From Paenibacillus fonticola DSM 21315 (GTDB lineage: Bacteria > Bacillota > Bacilli > Paenibacillales > Paenibacillaceae), in contig NZ_KB907251.1 of the NCBI RefSeq assembly GCF_000381905.1, forward strand, positions 171,599-235,598: a stretch of DNA of 64,000 nt, written 5' to 3'. Under the pieces are notes generated by a model. The model was not told the origin of the DNA. It was given only the letters and a program-made list of their open reading frames with translations, and ran no database searches. Shown piece after piece: positions 18,513 to 27,147 of the stretch. Made by a program: the position numbers and the translations under genes. Numbering within the stretch: the first letter of the stretch is position 1; each line of letters opens with the position of its first letter.

Positions 18513-19460
18513 ATGATAATGAGACGTTTGTTATCCTTGGAAAATTGGCAGCGATGGCTATGGTCATTAGTAAGATTCGTACTGATTGCCGGACTGTCGT
18601 TCGTCATACTTTATCCGATCATACAGAAGCTGTCGACGGCGATTAAAGATAAAGCAGATCTTTATTCACCGATCGTTGTCTTTATTCCGCAGCATTTCTC
18701 GCTAGATAATTTTAAGCAGGCTATTACCATTATGGATTACTGGAAAACATTGCTGAATACCTTTGCGCTGTCTGGAGCGACAACGGTACTGACCGCTATT
18801 TCCTGCGCGCTTGCCGGCTATGCCTTCGCACGGCTTAAATTCAAAGGCAGCAAATTCCTGTTTGCAGGTGTTATTCTGACCATCCTTGTTCCGCCTACAA
18901 CGATTATTATTCCGATATATATGAATTTGAAGGAATTTAGCCTGATGGGGTTCATCCCGCTTATAACCGGGAAAACGGTAAATTTGCTCGATTCTTATTG
19001 GCCGTTTATTTTAACCTCCCTTACAGCGAACTCCCTGAAAGCAGGGCTGTATATATTTATTTTCAGGCAATTTTTTAGAGGTATCCCTAAAGAGGTCGAG
19101 GAAGCGGCGTATATAGATGGAGCGGGAATTGGCTCGACGTTTTCGCGGATTATGCTCCCGAACGCTGTACCCGCCATCGTTACCGTTCTGCTGTTCTCTT
19201 TCGTATGGCAATGGAATGACAGCTTCTTTACGACAACTTATTTGACGTCCAGCAAAGTGATGTCTACCCAGCTATCATCTCTGCCATATAACTTATCGAT
19301 CATGCTCGAAGGCGGAATTACGACGAACAAGGATCCATTCTATATGAGCATGGTGCAGGATACCGGAATTTTGCTCGCTATTTTGCCGCTGACCATTCTC
19401 TATTTATTCGTACAGCGGTATTTCGTCGAAAGTATCGAACGCACCGGAATTGTCGGATAG
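18513..19460 (+). CDS. ABC sugar permease, UgpE/MalG-like subunit (pair 2)
   Basis: 315 residues from ATG 18513 with AGGAGGGG upstream. It has six membrane segments and the EAA motif VEEAAYIDGAGIGSTFSRIMLP. A 35-40 residue insertion relative to the shorter family members follows segment 3 (ITGKTVNLLDSYWPFILTSLT). It is partner of the gene 16 bases upstream. Its stop codon overlaps the earliest possible start of the xylanase gene. Confidence 0.87.
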   Translation: MIMRRLLSLENWQRWLWSLVRFVLIAGLSFVILYPIIQKLSTAIKDKADLYSPIVVFIPQHFSLDNFKQAITIMDYWKTLLNTFALSGATTVLTAISCALAGYAFARLKFKGSKFLFAGVILTILVPPTTIIIPIYMNLKEFSLMGFIPLITGKTVNLLDSYWPFILTSLTANSLKAGLYIFIFRQFFRGIPKEVEEAAYIDGAGIGSTFSRIMLPNAVPAIVTVLLFSFVWQWNDSFFTTTYLTSSKVMSTQLSSLPYNLSIMLEGGITTNKDPFYMSMVQDTGILLAILPLTILYLFVQRYFVESIERTGIVG

Positions 19461-20844
19461 CTCCATCGCGAACGCAGCACATTACTCCGCCTTGCAGAAC
19501 TGGTTACGTTGCCGGCTTTCGCAAGGCGGTCTTCGATTTTTCGGCGATAAATTTAAGCTGGCTGGAAAGGCGGTCCTATCTATGTTTCAGGCAAAGGATA
19601 AACGAACATATATGATTTTTGGCGCAATAGCCGTACTGATCCTGCTTATCGCTATGTTACTTTTGATGAATCGATCGGAATCGATTCATCAGCAGGCGGA
19701 TCGTGCGCGAGACACCAGGCTGATCAATCAGGGGGCTACTAACGATGAGACTGGAAGAGCAGAAAACGCGAAAGCGGAACAGCCTCTGGAGCGTTCCGTT
19801 GAAATGAATATCCCGTCTCTGTCGGAGGCGTATTCGGATGATTTTCCGATTGGAGCCGCCATTGAGCCGTTTCAGACGGTGGGGGTAAAGGCGGAAATGC
19901 TCAAAAAGCATCTGAATTGGCTGGTTGCGGAAAACGCCATGAAGCCGGACGCGATTCATCCTGCCGAGGAACGCTTCAACTGGGACAATACGGACCGACT
20001 TGTCGAATTTGCGGAGGAGAACGGCATGGAGGTGCGCTTTCATACGCTGGTATGGCATACCCAGATTGGAGATTGGTTCTTTAAGGATGCGGAAGGCAAA
20101 TCGATGGTCGACGAAACAGATCCAAAGAAGCGTGCAGCGAACAAGAAGCTGCTTCTGCAGCGTCTCGATCAGCATGTCCGAGCGATTGTTGGACGCTATA
20201 AAAACAAAATAAAATCCTGGGATGTGGTAAATGAAGTCGTCGAACCTGGGGACCCAGATGGCATGCGGGCCAGTGATTGGTACAAAATCACAGGAACCGA
20301 CTATATTGAAACGGCTTTTCGTGCTGCGCGGGATGCGGGCGGCCCGGACATTAAACTATACCTCAACGATTACGGGACGGATCATCCTGCAAAACGCGAT
20401 CGAATCTATGAGCTGGTGCAGGAGATGTTAGATAAAGGGGTTCCAATTGACGGGATCGGCCATCAAACGCATATAAGCATCCATTCCCCCTCCATCGATT
20501 CGATTATCGAATCCATGCAGATGTTTAGCGGGCTTGGGCTGGATAATCTGGTGACAGAGCTGGATATGAGCATCTACGCCTGGAACGATCATCGCGATTT
20601 AGGCTCAGATATACCGGAGGATCTGCTGCAAAAGCAAGCGGAGCGCTATCAGGAACTGTTCGAGGCGCTTAAGGCGAATAGAAGCATGATTGGCGGTGTT
20701 GTCTTTTGGGGGATTGCGGATGATCATACCTGGTTGAGTTCTTTTCCGGTGAAACGCACGGATGCACCGCTTCTATTTGACCAGCAGCTGCAGGCAAAAC
20801 CGGCATTCTGGGCGGTCGTCGATGCCTCGCGGGTTGTAGATTAA
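19450..20844 (+). CDS. Membrane-anchored endo-1,4-beta-xylanase, GH10
   Basis: 464 residues if TTG 19450 is used, overlapping the permease stop; ATG 19582 with GGAAAGGCGG upstream is an equally good start and gives 420. A membrane anchor (MIFGAIAVLILLIAMLLLMN) precedes a polar linker. The GH10 barrel runs from about residue 130 to the end. The proposed acid/base is in WDVVNEVVEPG and the nucleophile in NLVTELDMSIYAW. There is no secretion cleavage site, so the enzyme should stay on the outer face of the membrane. It lies next to the importer it would feed with oligosaccharides. Confidence 0.88.
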   Translation: MSDSSIANAAHYSALQNWLRCRLSQGGLRFFGDKFKLAGKAVLSMFQAKDKRTYMIFGAIAVLILLIAMLLLMNRSESIHQQADRARDTRLINQGATNDETGRAENAKAEQPLERSVEMNIPSLSEAYSDDFPIGAAIEPFQTVGVKAEMLKKHLNWLVAENAMKPDAIHPAEERFNWDNTDRLVEFAEENGMEVRFHTLVWHTQIGDWFFKDAEGKSMVDETDPKKRAANKKLLLQRLDQHVRAIVGRYKNKIKSWDVVNEVVEPGDPDGMRASDWYKITGTDYIETAFRAARDAGGPDIKLYLNDYGTDHPAKRDRIYELVQEMLDKGVPIDGIGHQTHISIHSPSIDSIIESMQMFSGLGLDNLVTELDMSIYAWNDHRDLGSDIPEDLLQKQAERYQELFEALKANRSMIGGVVFWGIADDHTWLSSFPVKRTDAPLLFDQQLQAKPAFWAVVDASRVVD

Positions 20845-20894
20845 GGAAGAAAAAGTGTCTGAATTCTATAATTCATGGAAAATTTACTAAACAT

Positions 20895-20906
20895 TGACAG
20901 GTTGTT
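20895..20906 (+). promoter_or_regulatory. Second copy of the 12-base xylan-locus motif
   Basis: TGACAGGTTGTT, identical to 6638-6649, lies 128 bases before the start of the second GH10 gene. A TTGACA overlaps it at 20894-20899 but has no -10 at normal spacing, so an activator-dependent promoter is possible. Confidence 0.42.
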
Positions 20907-21033
20907 TCTAATTCGTACTCAGGCTAAAATTTGGGAAAGCAGCTTTGGATTAATAGCTATGTAAGGTTAGCGCATGAGAACTTAGTTGGGGCTCCGAAGG
21001 AACGGTTTGTACATTAATGGAGGTGTAATTACG

Positions 21034-22047
21034 ATGGTAACTTTGGCGGAAGGGTTCAAACAGGACTTTTTGATCGGCGCAGCAGTAAATACGAGAACGA
21101 TTAATACCCAGCGCAAGTTGTTAAAAGAACATTATAACAGTCTCACGGCGGAAAATGAGATGAAATTTGAAAGGCTCCATCCAACTGAGCATCTGTATAC
21201 GTTCGAGGAAGCAGATCAAATTGCTGCTTTTGCTCGTGAGAACGGGAAGAAGCTGAGAGGGCATACGTTAGTGTGGCACAATCAGACGCCGGACTGGGTT
21301 TTTGAGGACGCTAATGGCGGGGCGGCAGACAGGGAGACCGTTCTCGCGCGTATGAAGTCGCATATTGAGGAAGTGGTAACCCGATACCGCAATGACATTT
21401 ATTGTTGGGATGTTGTTAATGAAGCGATTTCCGATGAAGACGGGGAGTGGCTGCGTCCCTCGAAATGGCTGCAAACGATTGGTGAGGATTTTATAGCGGA
21501 AGCGTTCAGGTTCGCACATCAATCATCCCCTGAAGCACTGCTGTTCTATAACGATTATAATGAATGCCATCCTGTGAAGAGGGAGAAAATATACCGGCTA
21601 ATCAAGTCACTGCTTGATCAGGGGGCGCCAGTCCACGGGATCGGCCTTCAGGCCCATTGGAACATCTTCGACCCGTCCCTGAACGAAATTCGCGATGCCA
21701 TCGAACGCTATGCTTCGCTTGGCTTGAAGCTGCAAATTACAGAGATGGACGTATCGGTATTTGCTTTTAATGACAGACGTACCGATTTGACATCTCCTAC
21801 TCTCGAAATGATCCGGCTTCAAGAGGAGAGGTACGAACAATTTTTCCGATTGTTTTGTGAATATCGTGATGTGCTGACAGCTGTTACGTTTTGGGGAGCG
21901 GCGGATGACTATACATGGCTGGATCATTTTCCGGTTCAAGGGCGGAAAAACTGGCCGTTGTTGTTTGATACGGAGCAGCAGCCCAAGGGAGTGTTACATA
22001 AAGTATTAAGTCAAGCAGGCACTGTGCGGGAGAGTGAAGTGAAGTAA
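21034..22047 (+). CDS. Intracellular endo-1,4-beta-xylanase, GH10
   Basis: 337 residues from ATG 21034, with GGAGGTG upstream; the frame is open further left but without a binding site. No signal peptide, and the length equals that of cytoplasmic GH10 enzymes acting on short xylo-oligomers. The GH10 signatures are complete: LTAENEMKFERLHP, GHTLVWHNQTPDW, acid/base in CWDVVNEAISD, nucleophile in LQITEMDVSVFAF, and FWGAADDYTWLDHFP near the end. It would cut imported oligosaccharides. It is separated from the long operon by 189 bases and probably has its own regulated promoter. Confidence 0.9.
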   Translation: MVTLAEGFKQDFLIGAAVNTRTINTQRKLLKEHYNSLTAENEMKFERLHPTEHLYTFEEADQIAAFARENGKKLRGHTLVWHNQTPDWVFEDANGGAADRETVLARMKSHIEEVVTRYRNDIYCWDVVNEAISDEDGEWLRPSKWLQTIGEDFIAEAFRFAHQSSPEALLFYNDYNECHPVKREKIYRLIKSLLDQGAPVHGIGLQAHWNIFDPSLNEIRDAIERYASLGLKLQITEMDVSVFAFNDRRTDLTSPTLEMIRLQEERYEQFFRLFCEYRDVLTAVTFWGAADDYTWLDHFPVQGRKNWPLLFDTEQQPKGVLHKVLSQAGTVRESEVK

Positions 22048-22063
22048 CCAAAACTAAATCTAA

Positions 22064-22115
22064 AGAAGCCGGCTGCACTCTTCCATTAATCTAGTGAAGA
22101 GTGCAGCCGGCTTCT
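22064..22115. terminator. Bidirectional terminator shared by convergent xylanase and hcp genes
   Basis: A perfect 19-base inverted repeat (AGAAGCCGGCTGCACTCTT) flanks a 14-base loop. The right arm ends just before the hcp stop codon. Both outer flanks can give an A/T-rich tail, so one hairpin serves both genes. Confidence 0.8.
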
Positions 22116-22116
22116 G

Positions 22117-23808
22117 TTAAGCATAAGTCCCAAGGAACATCTCCATGTCATCCTCGACGTTCGTGATCCCGCCGATACCGAACTGTTCCACCAGCACATT
22201 GGCCACGTTAGGTGAGAGGAAGGCAGGCAATGTCGGGCCAAGGTGGATGTTTTTAACCCCGAGATAGAGCAGGGCCAGCAGCACGATGACCGCTTTTTGC
22301 TCATACCAGGCAATATTATACGAGATGGGCAGCTCGTTGATGTCATCAAGTGCCAAGATCTCTTTCAGCTTCAGCGCAATGACGGCGAGGGAGTAAGAGT
22401 CGTTGCATTGGCCCGCATCCAGGACGCGCGGAATGCCGCCGATCTCGCCGAGATCGAGCTTGTTGTATTTGTATTTTGCGCAGCCTGCGGTCAGGATGAC
22501 CGTGTCACGAGGGAGCTGCTGGGCAAACTCAGTGTAATACTGACGGGATTTCATACGTCCATCACAGCCGGCCATGACGAAAAATCGTTGAATATCTCCT
22601 GCTTTAACGGCATCCACCACTTGATCGGCGATGCTTGTCACAGTGTTATGGGCAAAGCCGCCGATGATTTCTCCGGTCTCCAGCTCAGTAGGGGGCGGAC
22701 ACTGTTTCGCGAGGGCGATCAATTCAGAGAAATCCTTAGGCTGGCCGTCAACGCTCTCCGGAATATGCTGTAAGCCAGGATAGCCGGTGTTACCCGTCGT
22801 AAAGATGCGATTCACATAACCTGGCTTTGGCGGCACGATGCAGTTGGTCGTCATCAGGATCGGCCCGTTAAAGTCTTCGAACTCACTAGCTTGCTTCCAC
22901 CAAGCATTTCCGTAATTCCCGACAAAGTGATCGTATTTCTTAAAGGCAGGATAATAGTGGGCCGGCAGCATTTCACTATGGGTATACACATCAACGCCAG
23001 TTCCTTCGGTTTGCTGCAGCAGCTCCTCCAGGTCCTTAAGGTCATGTCCGCTGATAAGAATGCCAGGCCGGTTGCGCACTCCGATATTCACTTTGGTAAC
23101 CTCGGGATGGCCATAAGCGCTTGTATTTGCTTGGTCAAGCAAGGCCATGGCATCCACGCCGAATTTGCCCGTCTCCATCACGAGTGCGACCATTTGATCC
23201 ACGGTTAATGTATCATCTAATGTAGCGGCAAGCGCTCGCTGCATAAATTGCTCCACTTCGCGGTTCGTATAATTCAGTTGATAGGCATGATACTGATATG
23301 CGGCCATTCCTTTAAGCCCATAGGTGAGCAGCTCTCGCAAGGAGCGGATATCGGCATCTTCCGTAGCGAGCACGCCAACCTCCTGCGCTTTGGCATCCAA
23401 AGCATCTTCATCGCTGCCATGCCAAACCGCCGCATCCGGCAATAACGTCTGGCTGACTAGCTGCTGCTGCTCCCAATGTTGACGTACTTCATCGCGAAGA
23501 TCGAGCGCTTCCCGTACTTTCGCGACGAACACGTCCCGGTCAAAATTGGCGTTTGTAATTGTAGAGAACAACGAATCCATAATAAAGATGGATGTCCGGC
23601 GTTCCAGCGCTTCAGGCAGCTTTGTATCCACGCTGAAGAAAGATATGCCTTTTAAAATAAAAATGAGCAAATCCTGAAGGTTGGCGACATCAGGCGTCTT
23701 CCCGCAAACGCCTACGATGGTGCAGCCGACGCCTTTAGATGCCTCTTGGCATTGAAAACAAAACATGGGCATTTCCCTCTCTGGCTTATTTAATGTAGCT
23801 TGATCCAT
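22117..23808 (-). CDS. hcp: Hybrid-cluster protein (hydroxylamine reductase-like)
   Basis: 563 residues; the start at 23808 has TAGGAGGT upstream on the minus strand. The N-terminus has a Cys cluster C-x2-C-x8-C-x5-C (residues 17-35, [13 protein letters not shown]), which binds an iron-sulphur cluster. Hybrid-cluster ligands are visible in [47 protein letters not shown] and [18 protein letters not shown]. Hcp proteins reduce hydroxylamine and, in enterobacteria, nitric oxide under oxygen limitation. It is a stand-alone gene without a reductase (hcr) partner. An Fnr-like box and a palindrome lie in its upstream region. Confidence 0.96.
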   Translation of the reverse strand: MDQATLNKPEREMPMFCFQCQEASKGVGCTIVGVCGKTPDVANLQDLLIFILKGISFFSVDTKLPEALERRTSIFIMDSLFSTITNANFDRDVFVAKVREALDLRDEVRQHWEQQQLVSQTLLPDAAVWHGSDEDALDAKAQEVGVLATEDADIRSLRELLTYGLKGMAAYQYHAYQLNYTNREVEQFMQRALAATLDDTLTVDQMVALVMETGKFGVDAMALLDQANTSAYGHPEVTKVNIGVRNRPGILISGHDLKDLEELLQQTEGTGVDVYTHSEMLPAHYYPAFKKYDHFVGNYGNAWWKQASEFEDFNGPILMTTNCIVPPKPGYVNRIFTTGNTGYPGLQHIPESVDGQPKDFSELIALAKQCPPPTELETGEIIGGFAHNTVTSIADQVVDAVKAGDIQRFFVMAGCDGRMKSRQYYTEFAQQLPRDTVILTAGCAKYKYNKLDLGEIGGIPRVLDAGQCNDSYSLAVIALKLKEILALDDINELPISYNIAWYEQKAVIVLLALLYLGVKNIHLGPTLPAFLSPNVANVLVEQFGIGGITNVEDDMEMFLGTYA

Positions 23809-23846
23809 CTATTTTACCTCCTAATTTTCAATTGTTAAAAACGGTT

Positions 23847-23862
23847 TGTGCAATTGTGCACA
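23847..23862. promoter_or_regulatory. Perfect 16-base inverted repeat downstream of the hcp start site (Rex-like)
   Basis: TGTGCA-ATTG-TGCACA. The outer TTGTG/CACA halves resemble a Rex box, though the inner positions deviate. It lies between the proposed hcp transcription start and its ribosome binding site, where a repressor would block transcription. Confidence 0.45.
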
Positions 23863-23878
23863 TTACCAATCCATCAGA

Positions 23879-23921
23879 AGCATAACGCAGCAGAAAAGGC
23901 GACTGAGTGATTGGAATCACA
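23879..23921 (-). promoter_or_regulatory. Fnr-type class II promoter of hcp
   Basis: On the minus strand, TGTGA-TTCCAA-TCACT (23906-23921) matches the Bacillus Fnr box TGTGA-N6-TCACA at 9 of 10 positions. TATGCT at 23884-23879 would serve as -10. With +1 at about 23872, the box is centred at -41.5, the classical activating position. Oxygen-limitation control of hcp is therefore likely. Confidence 0.6.
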
Positions 23922-23993
23922 AAATATAAGTTTGTTCCAAAGTATACATAATTAGTAAAATAAAAGAACGGGTGTTTATCTTTTATAAAGACA

Positions 23994-24010
23994 GATGTTT
24001 TTAAAACATC
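23994..24010. promoter_or_regulatory. 17-base inverted repeat between hcp and the kinase gene
   Basis: GATGTTT-TTA-AAACATC is a perfect 7-base inverted repeat. It lies 72 bases before the kinase start and 186 bases before the hcp start. The sequence resembles NsrR-type operators known from other bacteria, but no regulator is identified here. Confidence 0.35.
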
Positions 24011-24081
24011 CTATACAAATTAGGATTTGAATTTTAGAATGGATAAATAATAGCAGCTATGAAATCACTGGAGGTTATGTT

Positions 24082-25896
24082 GTGAGTAGATGGAGGACCA
24101 TGTTCTCATGGTTTGGACGATTACAAATCATGCACAAGATTATTCTTATATTCCTTCCATTGATTTTTATTCCACTCTTTATTTCGGGCTATCTCTCTAG
24201 CTACAATTTCAGCCAATCTACCATCCAAAATATGGAGCAAAGTGCCCTGGATGAGTCAAAATTAATAGTATCTCAAATCGATTCTATTATTAGCAATGCA
24301 GAGAACAGCGCTAATTTTATTGCTACTGATATTAATCGCATCATTGCCAGCTCCCCTGAGCAGCGTGATTCGGTACAAGAGCTGAAGTTCAGACGGCAGA
24401 TTCAAAGCAAACTATCCACGGATCTTATTCTGTTTCCCGATGTCGATTCTGCCATTTTTATCGATAGGAACGACCATATTCATACTTCATACTCTCGCAT
24501 AAACGAGGATGAGCATCTGATATTTGATAGCGGAATGATCGAACAGGTGACTCGGGTGGGGAGCTATGGAAGGAATCGCTGGTTTTCAATGGAGCAGCGT
24601 AATTTTCTGGTCAGTGACCCGGCGGTTCCCGTTCTTACTCTCGGCAAGGTCGTGATCGATGTAGATAGCGGCAATAAATTAGGCACCTTATTTATCAATG
24701 TGAAGGAGACGACGTTCTCTTCATTTCTCGGCACTGAGAATGATCAGAGTATTTCCAAAACCTATTTGCTGGTGGATACGGTTCAGAGAATTATTTCCAG
24801 TTCGAATCCGGAATATGTTCTAGAACCGTTCGATCACTTAAAGATGAAGCGGCCCTTGACGCTTCTTAATGAACCCTATTCAGAAATGATCGATCGTGAC
24901 CAAGGGCAGGAATTCATCAGCGTATATCCTTACAACAGGATGAACTGGAGCCTGGTAAATATGAACCCGATGACTGCGCTAAAAAGCATGATCAGTCACA
25001 ATGTCTGGATGACTGTCGTGATCGGGATGGTTTGTTTATTGCTTGCATTCCTAGGGATAGCTCTATTATCCAAGATCCTAGTAAATCCCCTGCTTCAGCT
25101 TGCTAAATCGATGCGCAGAGTCAAGGAAGGCGATCTGAACGTTACAGCGGCTATTCGCGCGCAGGATGAGACCGGACTGCTAGCTACCGTATTCAATCTC
25201 ATGATCGACCGCATAAAGCAGCTTATCGCCACCGTAGAGAATGAGCAGCTCCGTAAGCGGGAATACGAGCTGGCGCTGATGCATGCCCAGATAAAGCCGC
25301 ATTTCCTCTACAACACCTTAGATACGATTTATGTACTTGCTGACATGGAGCGAACGGAAGAGGCCAGAGATACAACCAAAGCTCTTGCGGACTTCTATCG
25401 CGTCATTCTGAGCAAAGGCTATGAAATTATTACGCTGGAAGAAGAGGTGAAAATCGTTAATGACTATTTAACGATTATGCAGGTTCGTTATCCTCATATT
25501 TTACAATATGATATTGCTATTCCTGACGAACTCAAGGGAATCCATATTCCCAAGCTGTCGCTGCAGCCCCTGGCCGAAAATGCGATTTATCATGGACTGA
25601 AGACGAAGGACAGCAGCGGCTTTATTCGGATTCGTGCGCATGCGGACAGCGAGCATGTGATCATTGAAGTGGAGGATAACGGCGTAGGAATGTCCCCCCA
25701 GCTTATATCCCGTATTACTGATTTCAAAGAGGATTCGGCTAAGAGAACATCGATTGGCATATTTAGCGTGCATGAAAGACTGAAGCTGTATTTCGGGGAC
25801 ATCTATGGTATTCATATTGAGAGCAGAGAGGGCCAAGGAACAACGGTTAAACTCATTCTTCCCAATAACTACAGCAAAGGTGAGCAGAATGTATAA
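24082..25896 (+). CDS. YesM-type sensor histidine kinase
   Basis: 604 residues from GTG 24082, which has GGAGG 7 bases upstream. Membrane segments lie near residues 14-36 and 308-330, with an extracellular Cache-like sensor region between. The HAMP linker follows. The phospho-acceptor His is in IKPHFLYNTLDTIY (near 406). The N-box reads PLAENAIYHGL and the G-box DNGVGMS. Its regulator gene overlaps by 8 bases and a sugar importer follows, so it probably senses that sugar. Confidence 0.92.
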   Translation: MSRWRTMFSWFGRLQIMHKIILIFLPLIFIPLFISGYLSSYNFSQSTIQNMEQSALDESKLIVSQIDSIISNAENSANFIATDINRIIASSPEQRDSVQELKFRRQIQSKLSTDLILFPDVDSAIFIDRNDHIHTSYSRINEDEHLIFDSGMIEQVTRVGSYGRNRWFSMEQRNFLVSDPAVPVLTLGKVVIDVDSGNKLGTLFINVKETTFSSFLGTENDQSISKTYLLVDTVQRIISSSNPEYVLEPFDHLKMKRPLTLLNEPYSEMIDRDQGQEFISVYPYNRMNWSLVNMNPMTALKSMISHNVWMTVVIGMVCLLLAFLGIALLSKILVNPLLQLAKSMRRVKEGDLNVTAAIRAQDETGLLATVFNLMIDRIKQLIATVENEQLRKREYELALMHAQIKPHFLYNTLDTIYVLADMERTEEARDTTKALADFYRVILSKGYEIITLEEEVKIVNDYLTIMQVRYPHILQYDIAIPDELKGIHIPKLSLQPLAENAIYHGLKTKDSSGFIRIRAHADSEHVIIEVEDNGVGMSPQLISRITDFKEDSAKRTSIGIFSVHERLKLYFGDIYGIHIESREGQGTTVKLILPNNYSKGEQNV

Positions 25897-26998
25897 AGTT
25901 ATGATTGTTGATGATGAACCATTATTCAGAGACTATATGCGAAGCAAACTGGACTGGGCTAGCCACGGATTTGATATTTGCTGCGAGGCGGCTAATGGAA
26001 GAGAAGCGCTGGAGGAAGCCAAGGAGAATCGCCCGGATCTCGCATTCATTGATATATCCATGCCGTTTATCGACGGGCTCCAATTGGCGGAATTATTGAA
26101 GCAGACGCAGCCTGATATCTCTGTCGTCTTTGTGACAGGGCACAGCGAATTTGATTATGCGAGGCAGGCGGTTCGGCTCGGGGCACAGGATTATTTGCTT
26201 AAACCGTTCAATAAGGTTGAATTTTCGACAACGCTTCAGCGGGTAAAACGTACGTTGGATGAACGCTCCCGGCCTTCTTTTCAGGAGCAAATCCCCCCTC
26301 AGAAAGCGGCAAACCTTGGAGTTCTCCCATTTGATGTGCAGGAGACGCTGATTTTGACCCTCAGGATGAGGGAGATGGATGCCGTCCACGAAGAGCTGAG
26401 CCGAATCTGGCAGGTGATTCACAAGATGGATACTTCCATTTCGAGCGCTAGGGGACAGAGCTATCTGGAGGCCATCATCCACCTTTGTCGTGCTTATATC
26501 AAAGAGTCCGAGCTGAGCCCGGAAGAAGTGTGGGGAACGGACAGCATGCTAGAGCAGCAGCGGCAAGCGCTGCCATCCTGGGAAGAGGCCCTGGGATGGA
26601 TCGCCGAGCTGTTCAGCAGAGCGGTTAACTATAGGGAATCTTTTAGGCCTTCGAAATCGTATCAATTATTTACGGCTGCCAAAGCATATATCCAGCAAAA
26701 CTATTCAGATTCAGAATTGACTGTAGAAGGTGTGGCACAAGCCCTATATGTCGATGCCAGTTATTTGCGCAAAGTGTTTAGGAAGGAAGCTAGCGTTTCA
26801 GTCGTAGATTATATCACCTACATTCGCATGAAGGAAGCGAAGGACATTCTGCTAACCAGACCAATGAAGCTGTCGGCTGTGGCAGAAAAGGTAGGATATA
26901 ATGACCCGAATTATTTCTCCAAATGCTTTAAAAAAAGATTCGGTCTAACCCCTTCCGAATTCGAGCAGCTCCATGCAAATAAGGCGAATCCTGAGTAG
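25889..26998 (+). CDS. YesN-type response regulator with AraC output
   Basis: 369 residues from ATG 25889, inside the kinase stop region, which gives an 8-base coupling overlap. Receiver: DDE at 8-10, Asp55 in LAFIDISMPF, Lys in YLLKPFN. The output is a pair of AraC helix-turn-helix motifs (VAQALYVDASYLRKVFRKE; VAEKVGYNDPNYFSKCFKK). The linker is shorter than in the other regulators here. It probably activates the importer operon starting at 27148. Confidence 0.93.
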   Translation: MYKVMIVDDEPLFRDYMRSKLDWASHGFDICCEAANGREALEEAKENRPDLAFIDISMPFIDGLQLAELLKQTQPDISVVFVTGHSEFDYARQAVRLGAQDYLLKPFNKVEFSTTLQRVKRTLDERSRPSFQEQIPPQKAANLGVLPFDVQETLILTLRMREMDAVHEELSRIWQVIHKMDTSISSARGQSYLEAIIHLCRAYIKESELSPEEVWGTDSMLEQQRQALPSWEEALGWIAELFSRAVNYRESFRPSKSYQLFTAAKAYIQQNYSDSELTVEGVAQALYVDASYLRKVFRKEASVSVVDYITYIRMKEAKDILLTRPMKLSAVAEKVGYNDPNYFSKCFKKRFGLTPSEFEQLHANKANPE

Positions 26999-27013
26999 AT
27001 TCGTCTTTTTTGT
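26981..27013 (+). terminator. Terminator overlapping the regulator stop codon
   Basis: AGGCGAATC pairs with GATTCGTCT (one G-T pair) around CTGAGTA, followed by TTTTTT. The stop codon TAG lies in the loop, so the end of the gene and the terminator coincide. Confidence 0.7.
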
Positions 27014-27087
27014 CCTGTTTATTCCTTATGATGCTCGATTATTGCATTAATCAAAATGATGAACAATTTTATAATAAACATACACCT

Positions 27088-27101
27088 TGAAAGCGTTGCC
27101 A
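27088..27101 (+). promoter_or_regulatory. cre box (CcpA site) upstream of the importer operon
   Basis: TGAAAGCGTTGCCA fits the TGNAANCGNTNNCA consensus at every fixed position. It lies 12 bases downstream of a TATAAT (27070-27075), so bound CcpA would block transcription when preferred sugars are present. Confidence 0.65.
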
Positions 27102-27147
27102 GCAGAAGGTGAACAGCACGTTTAATCCAGAAAAGAGGGGTAACAGC

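Noticed and set aside
20894..20930. Simple sigma-A promoter TTGACA...TAAAAT before the second GH10 gene
   Set aside because: The spacer would be 25 bases, too long for normal recognition; kept only as a possible activator-dependent promoter region.
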